From: Xenophilus sp. L33
Lineage (GTDB): Bacteria; Pseudomonadota; Gammaproteobacteria; Burkholderiales; Burkholderiaceae_C
Direction: 5' to 3'
Length of the DNA stretch: 64,000 nt
Assembly (NCBI RefSeq): GCF_009765735.1
Contig: NZ_LMUW01000036.1
Coordinates: 1-64,000 of the forward strand
Shown here: positions 1-9,485 of the stretch, piece by piece
How the letters are laid out: the number at the start of each line of letters is the position of its first letter
Position numbering within the stretch: position 1 is the first letter of the stretch
Notes under the pieces: model-generated
The model's input: only the letters and a program-made list of their open reading frames with translations
Told to the model about the DNA's origin: nothing
Database searches by the model: none
Made by a program: the position numbers and the translations under genes

Positions 1-204
1 GCGGCCGCGGCCACCCCCGACGAAACCCGCGGCCGCTGGGTCATCGACCGCCAGGGCGCCAGCCGCATGACCGCCTATTCGGTCGACCCGGCGAAGCCGG
101 ACGAAGCCAATGCCGATCGCCTCGGCCTGGTCTTCGAACGCAGCGGCTTCGCCGACTGGAAGCTCACCGACATCCGCATGCCGGCCACGGCCTTCCGCCC
201 CTGA
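1..204 (+). CDS. C-terminal fragment of a DUF2939-like protein
   Basis: The reading frame is open from the first base and stops with TGA at 202-204; the start lies outside the window. The 67 visible residues end in a short beta-rich stretch (GLVFERSGF, then WKLTDIRMP). This resembles the C-terminus of small membrane-anchored DUF2939 proteins common in Burkholderiales. No function is known for that family. The family call rests on a short tail only, so it is tentative. Confidence 0.5.
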   Translation, partial: AAAATPDETRGRWVIDRQGASRMTAYSVDPAKPDEANADRLGLVFERSGFADWKLTDIRMPATAFRP

Positions 205-213
205 CCAGCTGCG

Positions 214-1119
214 CTATCCGGCGTCCGGCTCGAAGAAGGACCAGCGCATCAGCGGGAAGTGCGCCTGCATCCGCTCCTCGACCTCGTTGATGGCGGCCAC
301 CAGCGCGTCGGCGCTCGGCATCGGCGCCATCTTGGCCTTGATCGCCACCGCCATCTCGTCGCCCCACTGGAAGGTGATGATGTTGATCACCCGGTCGACC
401 TCCGGCTGCGCGGCGATGTAGTCGTGGATCGCGCGGCGCATCTCCGGCGACACCGACTCGCCGGTGATGAGGCTCTTCACCTCGGTCGTGACCAGCACCG
501 ACACCGCCACGAGCAGCAGCCCGATCAACACCGAGCCGAGCGCATCGAAGAAGGGATTGCCGGTGAGCGCGGTGACCGCCAGCGCCACGAAGGCGATGAC
601 CAGGCCGGCCAGCGCGGCGATGTCCTCGCCCGCCACCACCATCAGTTCGGATTGCCGCGTCTCGCGGAACCAGCGCCAGAGGCTCTTGTCGCCGCGCTCC
701 GGCGCCAGCGCCTGCAACGCGCCGCGCAGGCTGAGGCTTTCGAGCACCACCGCCACCAGCAGCACCGCAAGCGAAGGCACGAGGAAACGCAGCGGCTCCG
801 GATGCAGCATCGCGACCACGCCATGCCAGATCGAGAAGAGGCCGCCGACGCTGAAGAGCAGCACGCCGACCATCATCGACCAGAAATACTGCACCCGGCC
901 GTAGCCCATCGGATGGTCTTCGTTGGGCGGCTGGCGGGCCTGCCGCATGCCCAGCAGCAGCAGCAGCTGGTTGCCGCAATCGGCGAAGCTGTGCAGCGCC
1001 TCGGCCAGCATCGCGCCGCTGCCGGTGAAGAAGGCCGCGACCGCCTTGGCCAGGGCGATTCCGCCGTTGGCGGCGAGCGCCAGAAGGATGGCTCGCAGCG
1101 AGCCGGCGTTGTGCGACAT
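214..1119 (-). CDS. Cation diffusion facilitator (CDF) family transporter
   Basis: A 301-residue inner-membrane protein of the CDF family, which export divalent metal ions (Zn, Fe, Mn, Co) in exchange for protons. The second membrane segment carries the family metal-site pattern HxxxD (His43, Asp47, in HSFADCGN), and a later segment has a matching Asp in FFDALGS. About six hydrophobic segments are followed by a cytoplasmic tail of roughly 90 residues, as usual for the family. The second HxxxD has Asn in place of His, as in the ZnT9-like branch, so the metal cannot be named. It is convergent with the preceding gene fragment, and no metal regulator is nearby. Confidence 0.88.
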   Translation of the reverse strand: MSHNAGSLRAILLALAANGGIALAKAVAAFFTGSGAMLAEALHSFADCGNQLLLLLGMRQARQPPNEDHPMGYGRVQYFWSMMVGVLLFSVGGLFSIWHGVVAMLHPEPLRFLVPSLAVLLVAVVLESLSLRGALQALAPERGDKSLWRWFRETRQSELMVVAGEDIAALAGLVIAFVALAVTALTGNPFFDALGSVLIGLLLVAVSVLVTTEVKSLITGESVSPEMRRAIHDYIAAQPEVDRVINIITFQWGDEMAVAIKAKMAPMPSADALVAAINEVEERMQAHFPLMRWSFFEPDAG

Positions 1120-1310
1120 GGGATAATTGAAATCGTTTTACGTGGCGTGCCCAGGTCTCGCGCCCTGCCGCGTGGTCTTCGAAGCATCGTCCCTCCGGCG
1201 AATTGTCACCGCAACGTCCAGCCGTCGTGACAAGACTGCGCAGATTCAACGCAAGCAGTGGCCAGGCGCACCCCGCGGATGCTCAACCACTGGAGGAATA
1301 CTTGCCACCG

Positions 1311-1910
1311 ATGAATCAGGCGCCGAAGTCAGACGTTTCCGTCACGGCCGAAGTACTTGCCCAACGTGCGCAGCTGTTGCAGGCCCAACTCGACACGGCC
1401 CGCAGCACCTTGCACCAGTTGCTCGACGCCTCGCAGGAGCGGCACATCGCCCGCAACGTCGACACCGCCCGCACCCGGTACACGGTCTACGCGCGGCAAT
1501 CGGAAACCACCGCCTTTCGCCTGCAGGTGGCGCAGGCCGCCTTCGAGATCTGCAGCGCCCGCCGCCATGCGCGCTGCGCCAAGGACGAACTCGAATCGCA
1601 TGCGGCCGCGGGCGTCGATCCGGTGACCCGCTCGCGCATCCGCGTCGATGCGGAGCAGGCCGAACGCGAACTGGGCGAGGCGCTGGCCCTGCTCGACAGC
1701 GCCCGCGGCGTCGGCACGCCGAGCGGCGCCGATCCGCTCCAGCGCTTCTGGCAGGACGCCGACCGCGCCACGCCGCAGGCGTCGGCCGACCTGCCGGTGC
1801 GCGTGCCGCATCGCTGGTGCCACTGGGCCGAGCGGCTGGGACAGCCTGCCGGTCATCGCCGCCAACGATCGCCGGGCGCGCCGGGGCGCGATCCGGGGCT
1901 CGGAGACTGA
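1311..1910 (+). CDS. Hypothetical coiled-coil protein
   Basis: A 199-residue protein I do not recognise. Its middle is alanine- and glutamate-rich with heptad-like spacing, suggesting a long alpha-helical coiled coil; there is no signal peptide or membrane segment. ATG at 1311 is preferred because GGAGG lies at 1292-1296, although the spacing (14 nt) is long. The last 30 or so residues are rich in Arg, Gly and Pro and look unlike the rest, so a frameshift near 1820 is possible. It is convergent with selU. Confidence 0.5.
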   Translation: MNQAPKSDVSVTAEVLAQRAQLLQAQLDTARSTLHQLLDASQERHIARNVDTARTRYTVYARQSETTAFRLQVAQAAFEICSARRHARCAKDELESHAAAGVDPVTRSRIRVDAEQAERELGEALALLDSARGVGTPSGADPLQRFWQDADRATPQASADLPVRVPHRWCHWAERLGQPAGHRRQRSPGAPGRDPGLGD

Positions 1911-1915
1911 AGTCC

Positions 1916-1940
1916 GCCGAGGGCCCTTCGGCTCTTTCAG
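1916..1940. terminator. Possible hairpin terminator between convergent genes
   Basis: GCCGA at 1916-1920 and TCGGC at 1928-1932 can pair around a GGGCCCT loop, followed by TCTTTC. It lies between two convergent stop codons (1910 and 1956), where a shared terminator would be expected. The stem is short and the T-run weak. Confidence 0.3.
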
Positions 1941-1955
1941 ACTCCTCCAGGCCTT

Positions 1956-3020
1956 TCAGGCGGGCAGCGCCAGCAGCGCGTCCGCCAACGCCTCGACGCC
2001 CCGAGGCGCCAGCGACGACGTCGCCACTTTCCGGCGCATCGACCAACGCTCGAAATGACGCGCCTGCGACCGCTCGTAGTGCGGGTCGTAGTGCAGCGCC
2101 ATCAACTCAGCGAAGAGCGAAGGCATATCGCCGGCCCGGGCCCATTCCTGCCAGCGCTGCACCACCGCCTTGCCCTGCATTTCCTTGAGCTTGCCGAGTT
2201 GCGACGCCAGCGCCTCGCGGTCGTCGCCGAGGTAGGCGTAGTCGCGCAGCAGGTAGGCCAGCCGCGCGTCGCTGTCGGCCACCACCTCGATGCAGTCGGC
2301 GGCGCGCATGCGCGCCACCAGCGGCAGCGGCAGCGACAGCCGGCCGATGCGCGCGCTCTCGCCCTCGAGGTAGAGCGGCCGCGCGAGGTCGAGCGCATCG
2401 AGGCAGGTGACGATGCGGGTCTCGAACTGCTTCTGCGACGGCTGCGGAATGCCCGGCAAGGCGCCCAGCAGCGAGCCCTTGTGGCTGGCGCATTCCTCCA
2501 GGTCGAGCACCTGCGCGCCGCGCGCCGCCAGCGCCTGCAGCACCCGCGTCTTGGCGCTGCCGGTGGCGCCGCAGACGACCCGCAGCTGCAGTTGCGGCAC
2601 CACGGCCTCGATGCGCTGCAGCACGTGGTGGCGAAAGCTCTTGTAGCCGCCGGCCAACTGCTGGGCGTCCCAGCCGACCAGCCGCATCCAGGTGACCATC
2701 GAGCCGCTGCGCAGGCCGCCGCGCCAGCAATAGACCAGCGGCCGCCAGTTCGCGGGCTTGTCGGCGAAGCTGTCCCGCAGATGCCGCGCCAGGTTGGCCG
2801 CGACCATGCCGCCGCCGAGGCGCCGCGCCTCGAAGGCGCCGGTCTGCTTGTAGAGCGTGCCGACGATGCGGCGCTCCTCATCGTCAAGCACCGGGCAGTT
2901 GATCGCGCCGGGGATGTGGTCGAGCGCGAATTCGGCCGGCGAGCGCGCGTCGATGAGCGTGTCGAAGTCGGGGATGTCGGCGACCCGCATCGGCCGATGG
3001 CGGTTGTCGCCCTCACGCAT
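1956..3020 (-). CDS. selU: tRNA 2-selenouridine(34) synthase
   Basis: A 354-residue enzyme (E. coli YbbB has 364) that replaces the sulfur of 2-thiouridine at tRNA position 34 with selenium, using selenophosphate. The N-terminal rhodanese domain holds the essential cysteine at residue 98 (YCWRGG), matching Cys97 of the E. coli protein. A P-loop domain follows with GATGSAKT at 151-158, and the C-terminus has the family HYDPHY motif. The last glycine of the P-loop is alanine here. ATG at 3020 overlaps the upstream permease stop by 8 nt, so the gene is translationally coupled to the PhnDCEE operon; an in-frame ATG at 2990 is an alternative. selD lies at the other end of the same locus. Confidence 0.93.
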   Translation of the reverse strand: MREGDNRHRPMRVADIPDFDTLIDARSPAEFALDHIPGAINCPVLDDEERRIVGTLYKQTGAFEARRLGGGMVAANLARHLRDSFADKPANWRPLVYCWRGGLRSGSMVTWMRLVGWDAQQLAGGYKSFRHHVLQRIEAVVPQLQLRVVCGATGSAKTRVLQALAARGAQVLDLEECASHKGSLLGALPGIPQPSQKQFETRIVTCLDALDLARPLYLEGESARIGRLSLPLPLVARMRAADCIEVVADSDARLAYLLRDYAYLGDDREALASQLGKLKEMQGKAVVQRWQEWARAGDMPSLFAELMALHYDPHYERSQARHFERWSMRRKVATSSLAPRGVEALADALLALPA

Positions 3021-3807
3021 GGGCCGGCCCCAGTGCGCGCCGCAGCCGGGCGCTGGCGGCATCGACCAGCGCCACCAGGAGGAACATCGCGATCAGCACG
3101 GTCATCGCCTGCGGCTGCTGGAAGATGGAGAGGTGGAAGTAGAGCAGTTGCCCGAGGCCGCCGCCGCCCACGAAGCCGAGCACGGCCGCCATTCGAATAT
3201 TCATCTCCCAACGATACAGCGTGTAGGCGACCCATTGCGGCAGCACCAGCGGCAGGCTGCCGTAGCCGAAGGCGGCGGCCGCGCCGCTGCCGCCGAGCCG
3301 CAGGGCCTCTTCCGGTTCGCGCGGCGCGTTTTCCAGGCTTTCGGCGAAGAGGCGGCCGAGCACGCCGGTGGTGTGCAGCGCCAGGGCCAGCGCGCCGGCG
3401 AAGGGCCCGATGCCCACCGCCAGCACCATGAGCACCGCCCACACCAGCTCCGGCACGCTGCGCAGGAAGTTGAGGACGAAGCGGACGATGCGGCGCAGCG
3501 TCGCGCCCGCGCGCCCCGAAGCCGGCAGCGCCAGCACCGCGCCGGCCGCCGCGGCGAGCAGGCTGCCGAGCGCCGACACCGCCAGGGTCTGCAGCGCGCC
3601 CCAGCCGGCGCGCGCGAGAAAGGCCGGCGCCAGGTCGGGCGGGAAGAACTCGGCGATGAAGCGGCCCATGAGGCCGAGCGATTCGGCGCTCAGCAGCGCG
3701 CGGTAGTCGACCGCCAGATAGGCGAAGCTGGCGACCACCGCGGCGAGCAGGGCCGCGAGCGCGGTCCAGCAGCGCAGGCAGGCGCGGGGCCGCGCAATCG
3801 TCGTCAT
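3013..3807 (-). CDS. phnE: PhnE-type ABC permease, second copy
   Basis: A 264-residue integral membrane protein of the phosphonate/phosphite importer permease family. Its C-terminal half carries the family coupling region (EALRLGG, then YGSLPLVLP, then GFVGGGGLG), which contacts the ATPase. The start ATG overlaps the stop of the first permease as ATGA at 3804-3807. With the sister permease, PhnC and PhnD it forms a complete importer. The substrate is not shown by the sequence: no C-P lyase genes are present, and the gene runs straight into selU. Confidence 0.9.
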   Translation of the reverse strand: MTTIARPRACLRCWTALAALLAAVVASFAYLAVDYRALLSAESLGLMGRFIAEFFPPDLAPAFLARAGWGALQTLAVSALGSLLAAAAGAVLALPASGRAGATLRRIVRFVLNFLRSVPELVWAVLMVLAVGIGPFAGALALALHTTGVLGRLFAESLENAPREPEEALRLGGSGAAAAFGYGSLPLVLPQWVAYTLYRWEMNIRMAAVLGFVGGGGLGQLLYFHLSIFQQPQAMTVLIAMFLLVALVDAASARLRRALGPAHA

Positions 3808-4649
3808 GCGATCAGCCTTCGCAGGGCGTGGCTGATCGCATCGGCCAATAGCACCAGCGCCAGGAAGACCAGCAGGATGCTGCTGGCCTCGCCGCCGTTG
3901 AGCATCTTCATCGACTGGTCCATCAGCTGCCCGAGGCCGCCGGCGCCGACGAAGCCCATCACGACCGAGGCCCGCACCGCGCATTCCCAGCGGTAGACGG
4001 TGTAAGAGGTAAGCTCCTGGCCGCAATTCGGCAGCAGGCCGTAGGCGAGCGCGGCCCAGCGGCCGCTGCCGGCTTCGAGCAGCGCGCGGGCCGGCCGCGT
4101 GTCGGTCGATTCGAGCACCTCGGCGTAGACCTTGCCGAGCATGCCGCCGTAGGTGATCGCGATCGCCAACACGCCCGCGGCCGGCCCGAGGCCGAGCACG
4201 CGCACGAAGACGAGCGCCCAGACGATCTCCGGCACCGCCCGCAGCAGCATGAGCAGCGAGCGCACGGCCTGCCGCAGCAAGGCGCCGCGCCGTTGCCCCG
4301 GTCCGGGTCCGAGCCGGGACACGGCCAGCGCGCGGGTCGCGACGAAGCCCAGCGGCGCGCCGATCGCGAAGGCCAGCCCCATGCCGGCGGTGGCCATCGC
4401 CAGCGTCTGCAAGGTCGCCTGCGCGAGCAGCGCCAGGAAATCGGGCGCGGTCGAGGGCGGCAGGAAGCCGGCCAGGAAGCCGCCGATCACCCGCAGGTTG
4501 TCGCCGGCGAAGAGCGCGCGCGGATCGAAGCCCGAGAGGCTCAGCATCGGCCAGGCGATCGCCAGCGCGGCCAGCAGGCCGACCAGGCGGCGCCTGGCGG
4601 CGGGGTCGCGCAACGGCGGCGCGGCGGCGGGAACGAGGCTGGCGATCAT
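3804..4649 (-). CDS. phnE: PhnE-type ABC permease, first copy
   Basis: A 281-residue permease with about six membrane segments and the same coupling motif as its neighbour (LLEAGSGRW, YGLLPNCG, GFVGAGGLG). Two diverged PhnE proteins in tandem probably form a heterodimeric channel, as in several phosphite and phosphonate importers. ATG at 4649 is chosen because it starts 8 nt after the ATPase stop; a longer frame to 4727 would overlap that gene. The N-terminal 40 residues are a basic cytoplasmic leader. Confidence 0.9.
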   Translation of the reverse strand: MIASLVPAAAPPLRDPAARRRLVGLLAALAIAWPMLSLSGFDPRALFAGDNLRVIGGFLAGFLPPSTAPDFLALLAQATLQTLAMATAGMGLAFAIGAPLGFVATRALAVSRLGPGPGQRRGALLRQAVRSLLMLLRAVPEIVWALVFVRVLGLGPAAGVLAIAITYGGMLGKVYAEVLESTDTRPARALLEAGSGRWAALAYGLLPNCGQELTSYTVYRWECAVRASVVMGFVGAGGLGQLMDQSMKMLNGGEASSILLVFLALVLLADAISHALRRLIA

Positions 4650-4657
4650 GCGCGGGG

Positions 4658-5473
4658 TCAGTCCAGTCGACCGAGCGAAGGCGCGACCGGCTCGACCCGC
4701 GCCGGGGTCGCTTCGCCACGACGCCATTCGCTGGCGGGCTCGCTGGCATAGAGCGCCGCCAGCATCTCCGGCGACACCTCAGCCGCCGGCCGGTCGAACG
4801 ACACCCGGCCGTCGCGCATGCCGACGATGCGCGGGAACCAGCGCAAGGCCAGGTCGACCGCATGCAGGGACGCGACCAAGGTCGCCCCGGTCGATTCGCT
4901 CTGCGCGACCAGCTGCTGCAGCGTGGCATCGGCCAGGGTCGGGTCGAGCGCCGACACCGGCTCGTCGGCCAGCAGCAGCGCCGGCCGCTGGTACAGCACG
5001 CGGGCAATGCCGACCCGCTGCAGCTGGCCGCCCGAGAGCCGGTCGCAGCGATCGAAGAGGCGGTCCTGCAGCGCCAGCCGCGCCAGCACTTCCTGCGCGC
5101 CGGCCAGGTCGGACGGATGCAGCAGCGAGGCCAGCGCGCGCCACGCCGACCACTGGCCGAGCCGCCCCGAGAGCACCGCGCTGACCACGCGCAGCCGCGG
5201 CGCGATCGGCGGCGCCTGATGGACCATGCCGATGCGGGCGCGCAGCGCACGCAACCCGGCCGCATTGGCGGCCCACGGGTCCTGCTCGAGCAGTCGCACC
5301 GCGCCTTCGGCCGGCCGCAGCGCCGCGCCCAGCAGCCGCAGCAAGGTGGTCTTGCCGGCGCCCGACGGGCCGATCACCGCCAGCCGCTCGCCGGCCCGCG
5401 CCGCCAATGACACCTCGCGCAGCGCGCGCTGCCCGTTCGGATGCGTGAAGCCGACCGCCGCGAGCGAGATCAC
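4658..5473 (-). CDS. phnC: PhnC-type ABC transporter ATP-binding protein
   Basis: A 271-residue ATPase that powers the adjoining permeases. The Walker A motif GPSGAGKTT lies near residues 35-43; the signature [10 protein letters not shown] and the Walker B LLLADEP with a following SALDP D-loop are intact. It ends with about 25 extra residues rich in Arg, Glu and Pro. The gene follows phnD by 37 nt and precedes the first permease by 8 nt, in one operon. Confidence 0.92.
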   Translation of the reverse strand: MISLAAVGFTHPNGQRALREVSLAARAGERLAVIGPSGAGKTTLLRLLGAALRPAEGAVRLLEQDPWAANAAGLRALRARIGMVHQAPPIAPRLRVVSAVLSGRLGQWSAWRALASLLHPSDLAGAQEVLARLALQDRLFDRCDRLSGGQLQRVGIARVLYQRPALLLADEPVSALDPTLADATLQQLVAQSESTGATLVASLHAVDLALRWFPRIVGMRDGRVSFDRPAAEVSPEMLAALYASEPASEWRRGEATPARVEPVAPSLGRLD

Positions 5474-5510
5474 GTCCGGCCCTCGCCGGCGGTCGAGGCC
5501 GGCGCCGGCC

Positions 5511-6368
5511 TCACTTCACCAGGCCGGCCGACTTGGCCGCCGCCTCGATGCCGTCGTAGTTGGACGACTGCGTCGGGATGAACTTGCTGGCGCGCTGCAG
5601 CTCCATGATTTCCTTGTCGGCGGGGTTGGCCGGATCCAGCTTCAGGAAGGCGTCGGTGAGCTTCTTCGTGAGCGCCGGATCGAGGCCGGGGCGCACCGTC
5701 CAGTTGTAGTCGTAGAAGGTCGGCGTGGTGGCCAGCACCCGCACCTTGGCGGCGTTCGGGTTCTTGGCCTCGACCAGCTTGTCCCAGACCGAGGCGTTGA
5801 GCACGCCGGCGTCGGCGCGCGAGCCGGCGACGAAGGCCACCGTGGCGTCGTGCGCGCCGGAGTAGGCGACCGTCTTGAAGTCCTTCTCGGGATCGATGCC
5901 GGCCTGCATCAGGTAGTAGCGCGGCATCAGGCTGCCGGAGGTCGACGAAGGCGCGCCGAAGGCGAAGGTCTTGCCCTTGAGGTCGGCCAGCGTCTTGGCC
6001 GGGCTGTCGACCGGCACGATGAACTTGCTGGTGAAGACCTTGTCCTCGGCCCGCTGCACGATCGGCACCACGCCGCCGTTGCTGCGGATGCGGGCCTGCA
6101 CGAAGGTGAAGCCGCCGAGCCAGGCGAGGTCGATCTTGTTGGTGGCCAGGCCTTCGACGACCGCGGCGTAGTCGGTCACCGGGATGAACTGCACTTCCAT
6201 GCCGGTCTCCTTCTGCAGGTAGTCGCCGAGCGGCTTGAACTTGCGCTGCAATTCGGTCGGCGCCTCGTCGGGAATGGCCGAGACGCGCAGCACCTTGCCC
6301 TGGGCGAAGGCGCCGAAGGCGAGCACGGAAAGCAGCAGCGCGAACGCCAGGCGGAGGAATGATTTCAT
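5511..6368 (-). CDS. phnD: PhnD-type phosphate/phosphite/phosphonate-like substrate-binding protein
   Basis: A 285-residue periplasmic binding protein with a clear signal peptide (about 22 residues, cleavage near AFAQG). The mature protein shows the PhnD-family pattern: VSAIPDEAP at the start, then an aromatic and acidic ligand region around YLQKETGM, and a conserved [10 protein letters not shown] segment that contacts the oxyanion in characterised relatives. It is the first gene of the operon phnD-phnC-phnE-phnE-selU and is divergent from selD with only 86 bp between them. The position suggests a selenium oxyanion or a selenium/phosphorus compound as ligand, but this is inference; phosphonate or phosphite remain possible. 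Confidence 0.9.
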   Translation of the reverse strand: MKSFLRLAFALLLSVLAFGAFAQGKVLRVSAIPDEAPTELQRKFKPLGDYLQKETGMEVQFIPVTDYAAVVEGLATNKIDLAWLGGFTFVQARIRSNGGVVPIVQRAEDKVFTSKFIVPVDSPAKTLADLKGKTFAFGAPSSTSGSLMPRYYLMQAGIDPEKDFKTVAYSGAHDATVAFVAGSRADAGVLNASVWDKLVEAKNPNAAKVRVLATTPTFYDYNWTVRPGLDPALTKKLTDAFLKLDPANPADKEIMELQRASKFIPTQSSNYDGIEAAAKSAGLVK

Positions 6369-6454
6369 GGGAGAGGCAGCGCGGCTGCACGGGAGATGGA
6401 CGAGCCGCGATTGTAGGAAGCGCGCCGATCGCTCCGCCCGGATAATCGGGCGCC

Positions 6455-7525
6455 ATGACCGACACGCCCTCCTCCTCGTCCGCGGCGCCGCTGCGCCTCA
6501 CCAGCTTCTCGCACGGCGGCGGATGCGGCTGCAAGATCGCGCCCGGCGTGCTGTCGGAGATCCTGCGCAGCAGCGGCGGCGCCATGATCCCGCCGGAGCT
6601 GATGGTCGGCATCGAGACCGCCGACGACGCCGCGGTCTACCGCCTGAACGAGCACCAGGCGCTGGTCGCGACCACCGACTTCTTCATGCCGATCGTCGAC
6701 GACCCGTACGAATTCGGCCGCATCGCCGCGACCAACGCGATCAGCGACGTCTACGCCATGGGCGGCAAGCCGATCATGGCGCTGGCGCTGGTGGCGATGC
6801 CGATCGACCGGCTGCCGCTCGACGCCATCGGCGCCATCGTGCGCGGCGGGCAGGACGTCTGCCGCGCCGCCGGCATCCCGATCGCGGGCGGCCACACGAT
6901 CGATTCGGTCGAGCCGATCTACGGCCTGGTGGTGATGGGCCTGGTCGATCCGGCGCGGGTGCAGCGCAATGCCGGCGCACGGGCCGGCGACCTCCTGGTG
7001 CTGGGCAAGCCGCTCGGCGTCGGCGTGCTGGCGGCGGCGCTCAAGAAATCGCAGCTGTCGGAAGCCGGCTACCGCCAACTGATCGCCAGCACCACGCAGC
7101 TCAACACGCCCGGCATCGCGCTGGCCGCCCTGCCCGGCGTGCATGCGCTGACCGACGTCACCGGCTTCGGCCTGGCCGGCCACACGCTCGAGATGGCGCG
7201 CGGCGCGGGCCTCGCCGCGCGCATCGACTGGCCGAAGGTGCCGGTGTTCGACGGTGTCGAGGCGCTGGCCGCCGACGGTTTCGTCACCGGCGCCTCGGGC
7301 CGCAACTGGGCCGGCTACGGCGCCGACGTGGCGTTGGCCGACAGCCTGCCCGCGACCGCGCAGGCGCTGCTGAGCGATCCGCAGACCTCGGGCGGCCTGC
7401 TGGTCGCCTGCGCGCCGGAGGCGCTCGACGAGGTGCTGCGCATCTTCCGCGGCGAGGGCTTCGGCCACGCCGCGGTCATCGGCCGGATGGAAGCCGGCGC
7501 GCCCGCGCTGCGGGTCGCGGCCTGA
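6455..7525 (+). CDS. selD: Selenide, water dikinase (selenophosphate synthetase)
   Basis: A 356-residue cytoplasmic enzyme that makes selenophosphate from selenide and ATP, the selenium donor for SelU (and for SelA where present). The catalytic segment is GGGCGCK with Cys24 in the position of E. coli Cys17 and Lys27 matching Lys20; this is the cysteine form, not a selenocysteine form. ATP and metal motifs follow in order ([42 protein letters not shown]). It is divergent from phnD. No selA, selB or selC is in the window. Confidence 0.96.
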   Translation: MTDTPSSSSAAPLRLTSFSHGGGCGCKIAPGVLSEILRSSGGAMIPPELMVGIETADDAAVYRLNEHQALVATTDFFMPIVDDPYEFGRIAATNAISDVYAMGGKPIMALALVAMPIDRLPLDAIGAIVRGGQDVCRAAGIPIAGGHTIDSVEPIYGLVVMGLVDPARVQRNAGARAGDLLVLGKPLGVGVLAAALKKSQLSEAGYRQLIASTTQLNTPGIALAALPGVHALTDVTGFGLAGHTLEMARGAGLAARIDWPKVPVFDGVEALAADGFVTGASGRNWAGYGADVALADSLPATAQALLSDPQTSGGLLVACAPEALDEVLRIFRGEGFGHAAVIGRMEAGAPALRVAA

Positions 7526-7543
7526 CCGGTCGAAGGCTCGCCC

Positions 7544-8731
7544 CTACTTCTGCGCGGCCAGATCCACCGGCACGATCTTGCCGCCGTCGATGGTCACCGC
7601 CAGCGGATCGACGATGGTCCCGCCGACCGCGTCGACGCCCTTGAATTCGCCGGCGTTCTTGTCCTTGGGCAGTTGCGCGATCGCGTCGCCCATCTTGGCG
7701 CGGATGGCGGCGGCGTCGGTGGTGGTGCCGGCCAGCTTCATCGCGCCGGCCAGCGCGTAGGTCATCGCGTAGTTGTAGGAAGACTCGGTGGTCGGGTCCT
7801 TGTCGGCGCCGTAGGCCTTGCGGTAGGCGGCGGCGAAGGTGGTCGGGCCGACGCGGGTGTCGAGCGTCACCGGCATCACGCCGATCGCGCCTTCGAGCGC
7901 CGGCAGGCCGCCCGCGACCTTGGCCATCTCGTCGAGCTTGGCCTGGTCCATGACGATGAAGCCGCCCTTGAAGCCCAGCTCGCGCGCCTGCTTGACCACC
8001 AGCCCGGTGGGCTCGGACGGGCCGCCGACGAAGAGCACGTCCGGCTTCTCGGCCAGCACCCGGCTGACGCCGCTGTAGAAGTCGGCCGAGCGGTTATAGG
8101 ACATCGGGTTGTCCGAGACGATGGTGCCGCCGTCCTTCTGCCAGGCCGGCTGGAACAGCTGGGTCCAGTTCTTGGCGTAGTCGTGGTCGCCCGGCAGCAT
8201 GCCGACCTTCTTGCCGTACTTCTTCATTTCGTAGCGGCTGAAGGGCTCGATGTAGGAGTCGAAGGTCGGCGGGATGCGGATGGTGAGCTTGTTGCCGGTC
8301 TGGGTGATCTTCGGCGTGCTGGAGTAGGCCATCACGATGAACTTCTCCTGCTCGTTGAAGGCCTGCATCGCATAGATGCCGCCCGAGTGCGGCACGAACA
8401 CCGCCGGCGCCTGGTATTGCTGCACCAGGCGGCGTGCGTTGATCGCGGCGTCGGCCGGCGAATACTTGTCGTCGAGCGCGACCAGCTCCAGCTTGACCTT
8501 CTTGCCGCCGACCTCGAGCCCGGCGGCGTTGATCTCGTTGACCGCCATCTCGATGCCGGCCACCACGTTCTTGCCGTAGAGCGCGGCGCCGCCGCTCAGG
8601 GGTCCGGTGTAGCCGATCTTGACCGTGTCGTCGGCGGCGAAGGCGCTGCCGGCACCGCCGAAGGCGGCGAGCACCGCCAGCGCGGTCGGAAGCACGGCGA
8701 GGCGGCGGCGGGTGGTCGAGTGGCGGGTCAT
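7544..8731 (-). CDS. livK: Branched-chain amino acid-type ABC transporter substrate-binding protein
   Basis: A 395-residue periplasmic binding protein of the Leu/Ile/Val-binding (type I) fold, with a twin-arginine-rich N-terminus and a signal peptide ending at SAFA-ADD. The family opening [13 protein letters not shown] begins the mature protein. ATG at 8731 has AGGAGA just upstream. It is the last gene of the minus-strand order livH-M-G-F-K. Such systems in Burkholderiales import many different carboxylates and amino acids, so the ligand is unknown. Confidence 0.9.
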   Translation of the reverse strand: MTRHSTTRRRLAVLPTALAVLAAFGGAGSAFAADDTVKIGYTGPLSGGAALYGKNVVAGIEMAVNEINAAGLEVGGKKVKLELVALDDKYSPADAAINARRLVQQYQAPAVFVPHSGGIYAMQAFNEQEKFIVMAYSSTPKITQTGNKLTIRIPPTFDSYIEPFSRYEMKKYGKKVGMLPGDHDYAKNWTQLFQPAWQKDGGTIVSDNPMSYNRSADFYSGVSRVLAEKPDVLFVGGPSEPTGLVVKQARELGFKGGFIVMDQAKLDEMAKVAGGLPALEGAIGVMPVTLDTRVGPTTFAAAYRKAYGADKDPTTESSYNYAMTYALAGAMKLAGTTTDAAAIRAKMGDAIAQLPKDKNAGEFKGVDAVGGTIVDPLAVTIDGGKIVPVDLAAQK

Positions 8732-8777
8732 GGATGAGTCTCCTGGTTGTTGAAGATGAAGAGTCGGGCGTTGGCGT

Positions 8778-9485
8778 TCAGGCGCCGATGTAGGCGGCAC
8801 GCACCGCCTCGTTGTGCAACAGCGAATCGCGGTCGCCCTCGAGCGTGATCGAGCCGCGCTCGATCACGTAGGCGCGGTGCGCGATCGCCAGCGCCGAATA
8901 GGCGTTCTGCTCGGCCAGCAGCACCGTCGTGCCGGCCTGGTTGATGCGCTGGATCACCTCGAAGACCTGCTTGACCACCAGCGGCGCGAGGCCGAGCGAA
9001 GGCTCGTCGAGCAGCAGCACCTTGGGCCGCCCGAGCATCGCCCGGCCGATCGCCACCATCTGCTGCTGGCCGCCGGAGAGCGAGCCGGCCGGGTCGTCCT
9101 GCTTCTTCTCGAGGATCGGGAAGAGGCTGAAGACCTCGTCGATCGAGCGCTGGATGCCGGCCTTGTCGCCGCGGTGCACGTAGGCGCCGAGCGTGAGGTT
9201 CTTCTTCACCGACATCATCGGGAAGAGCTTGCGGCCCTCCGGGCAATGCACCAGGCCCGAGCCGACGATCTGCGCCGGCCGCTGGCCGACCAGTTCGCGA
9301 TCGCCGAAGCGGATGCTGCCCGCGCTGGGCTTGCGGATGCCGCTGGCCGCCATGAAGATCGAGGTCTTGCCCGCGCCGTTGGCGCCCAGCAGCACCACCA
9401 GTTCGCCCGGCGCCGCATGCAGGTTCACGCCGCTCAGCGCGCGGAAGCTGCCGTAGTGCAGGTCGACGCCCTCAAAGCGCAGCAT
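8778..9485 (-). CDS. livF: LivF-type ABC transporter ATP-binding protein
   Basis: A 235-residue ATPase of the branched-chain importer. It contains Walker A GANGAGKTS, signature LSGGQQQMV, Walker B LLLDEPSLGL and the H-loop in LLAEQN. ATG at 9485 (MLRFEG) overlaps the end of livG by 14 nt; an upstream in-frame ATG at 9506 would overlap further. It pairs with LivG to drive LivH/LivM. Confidence 0.93.
   Translation of the reverse strand: MLRFEGVDLHYGSFRALSGVNLHAAPGELVVLLGANGAGKTSIFMAASGIRKPSAGSIRFGDRELVGQRPAQIVGSGLVHCPEGRKLFPMMSVKKNLTLGAYVHRGDKAGIQRSIDEVFSLFPILEKKQDDPAGSLSGGQQQMVAIGRAMLGRPKVLLLDEPSLGLAPLVVKQVFEVIQRINQAGTTVLLAEQNAYSALAIAHRAYVIERGSITLEGDRDSLLHNEAVRAAYIGA

Noticed and set aside
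2055-3431. Long open frames antisense to selU and the permease genes
   Set aside because: They are Arg/His/Gln-rich translations typical of the complementary frames of high-GC genes, and lie wholly over genes with clear families.
3013-6368. Importer as part of a C-P lyase phosphonate pathway
   Set aside because: None of the phnG-phnM genes is present; the only other operon member is selU.
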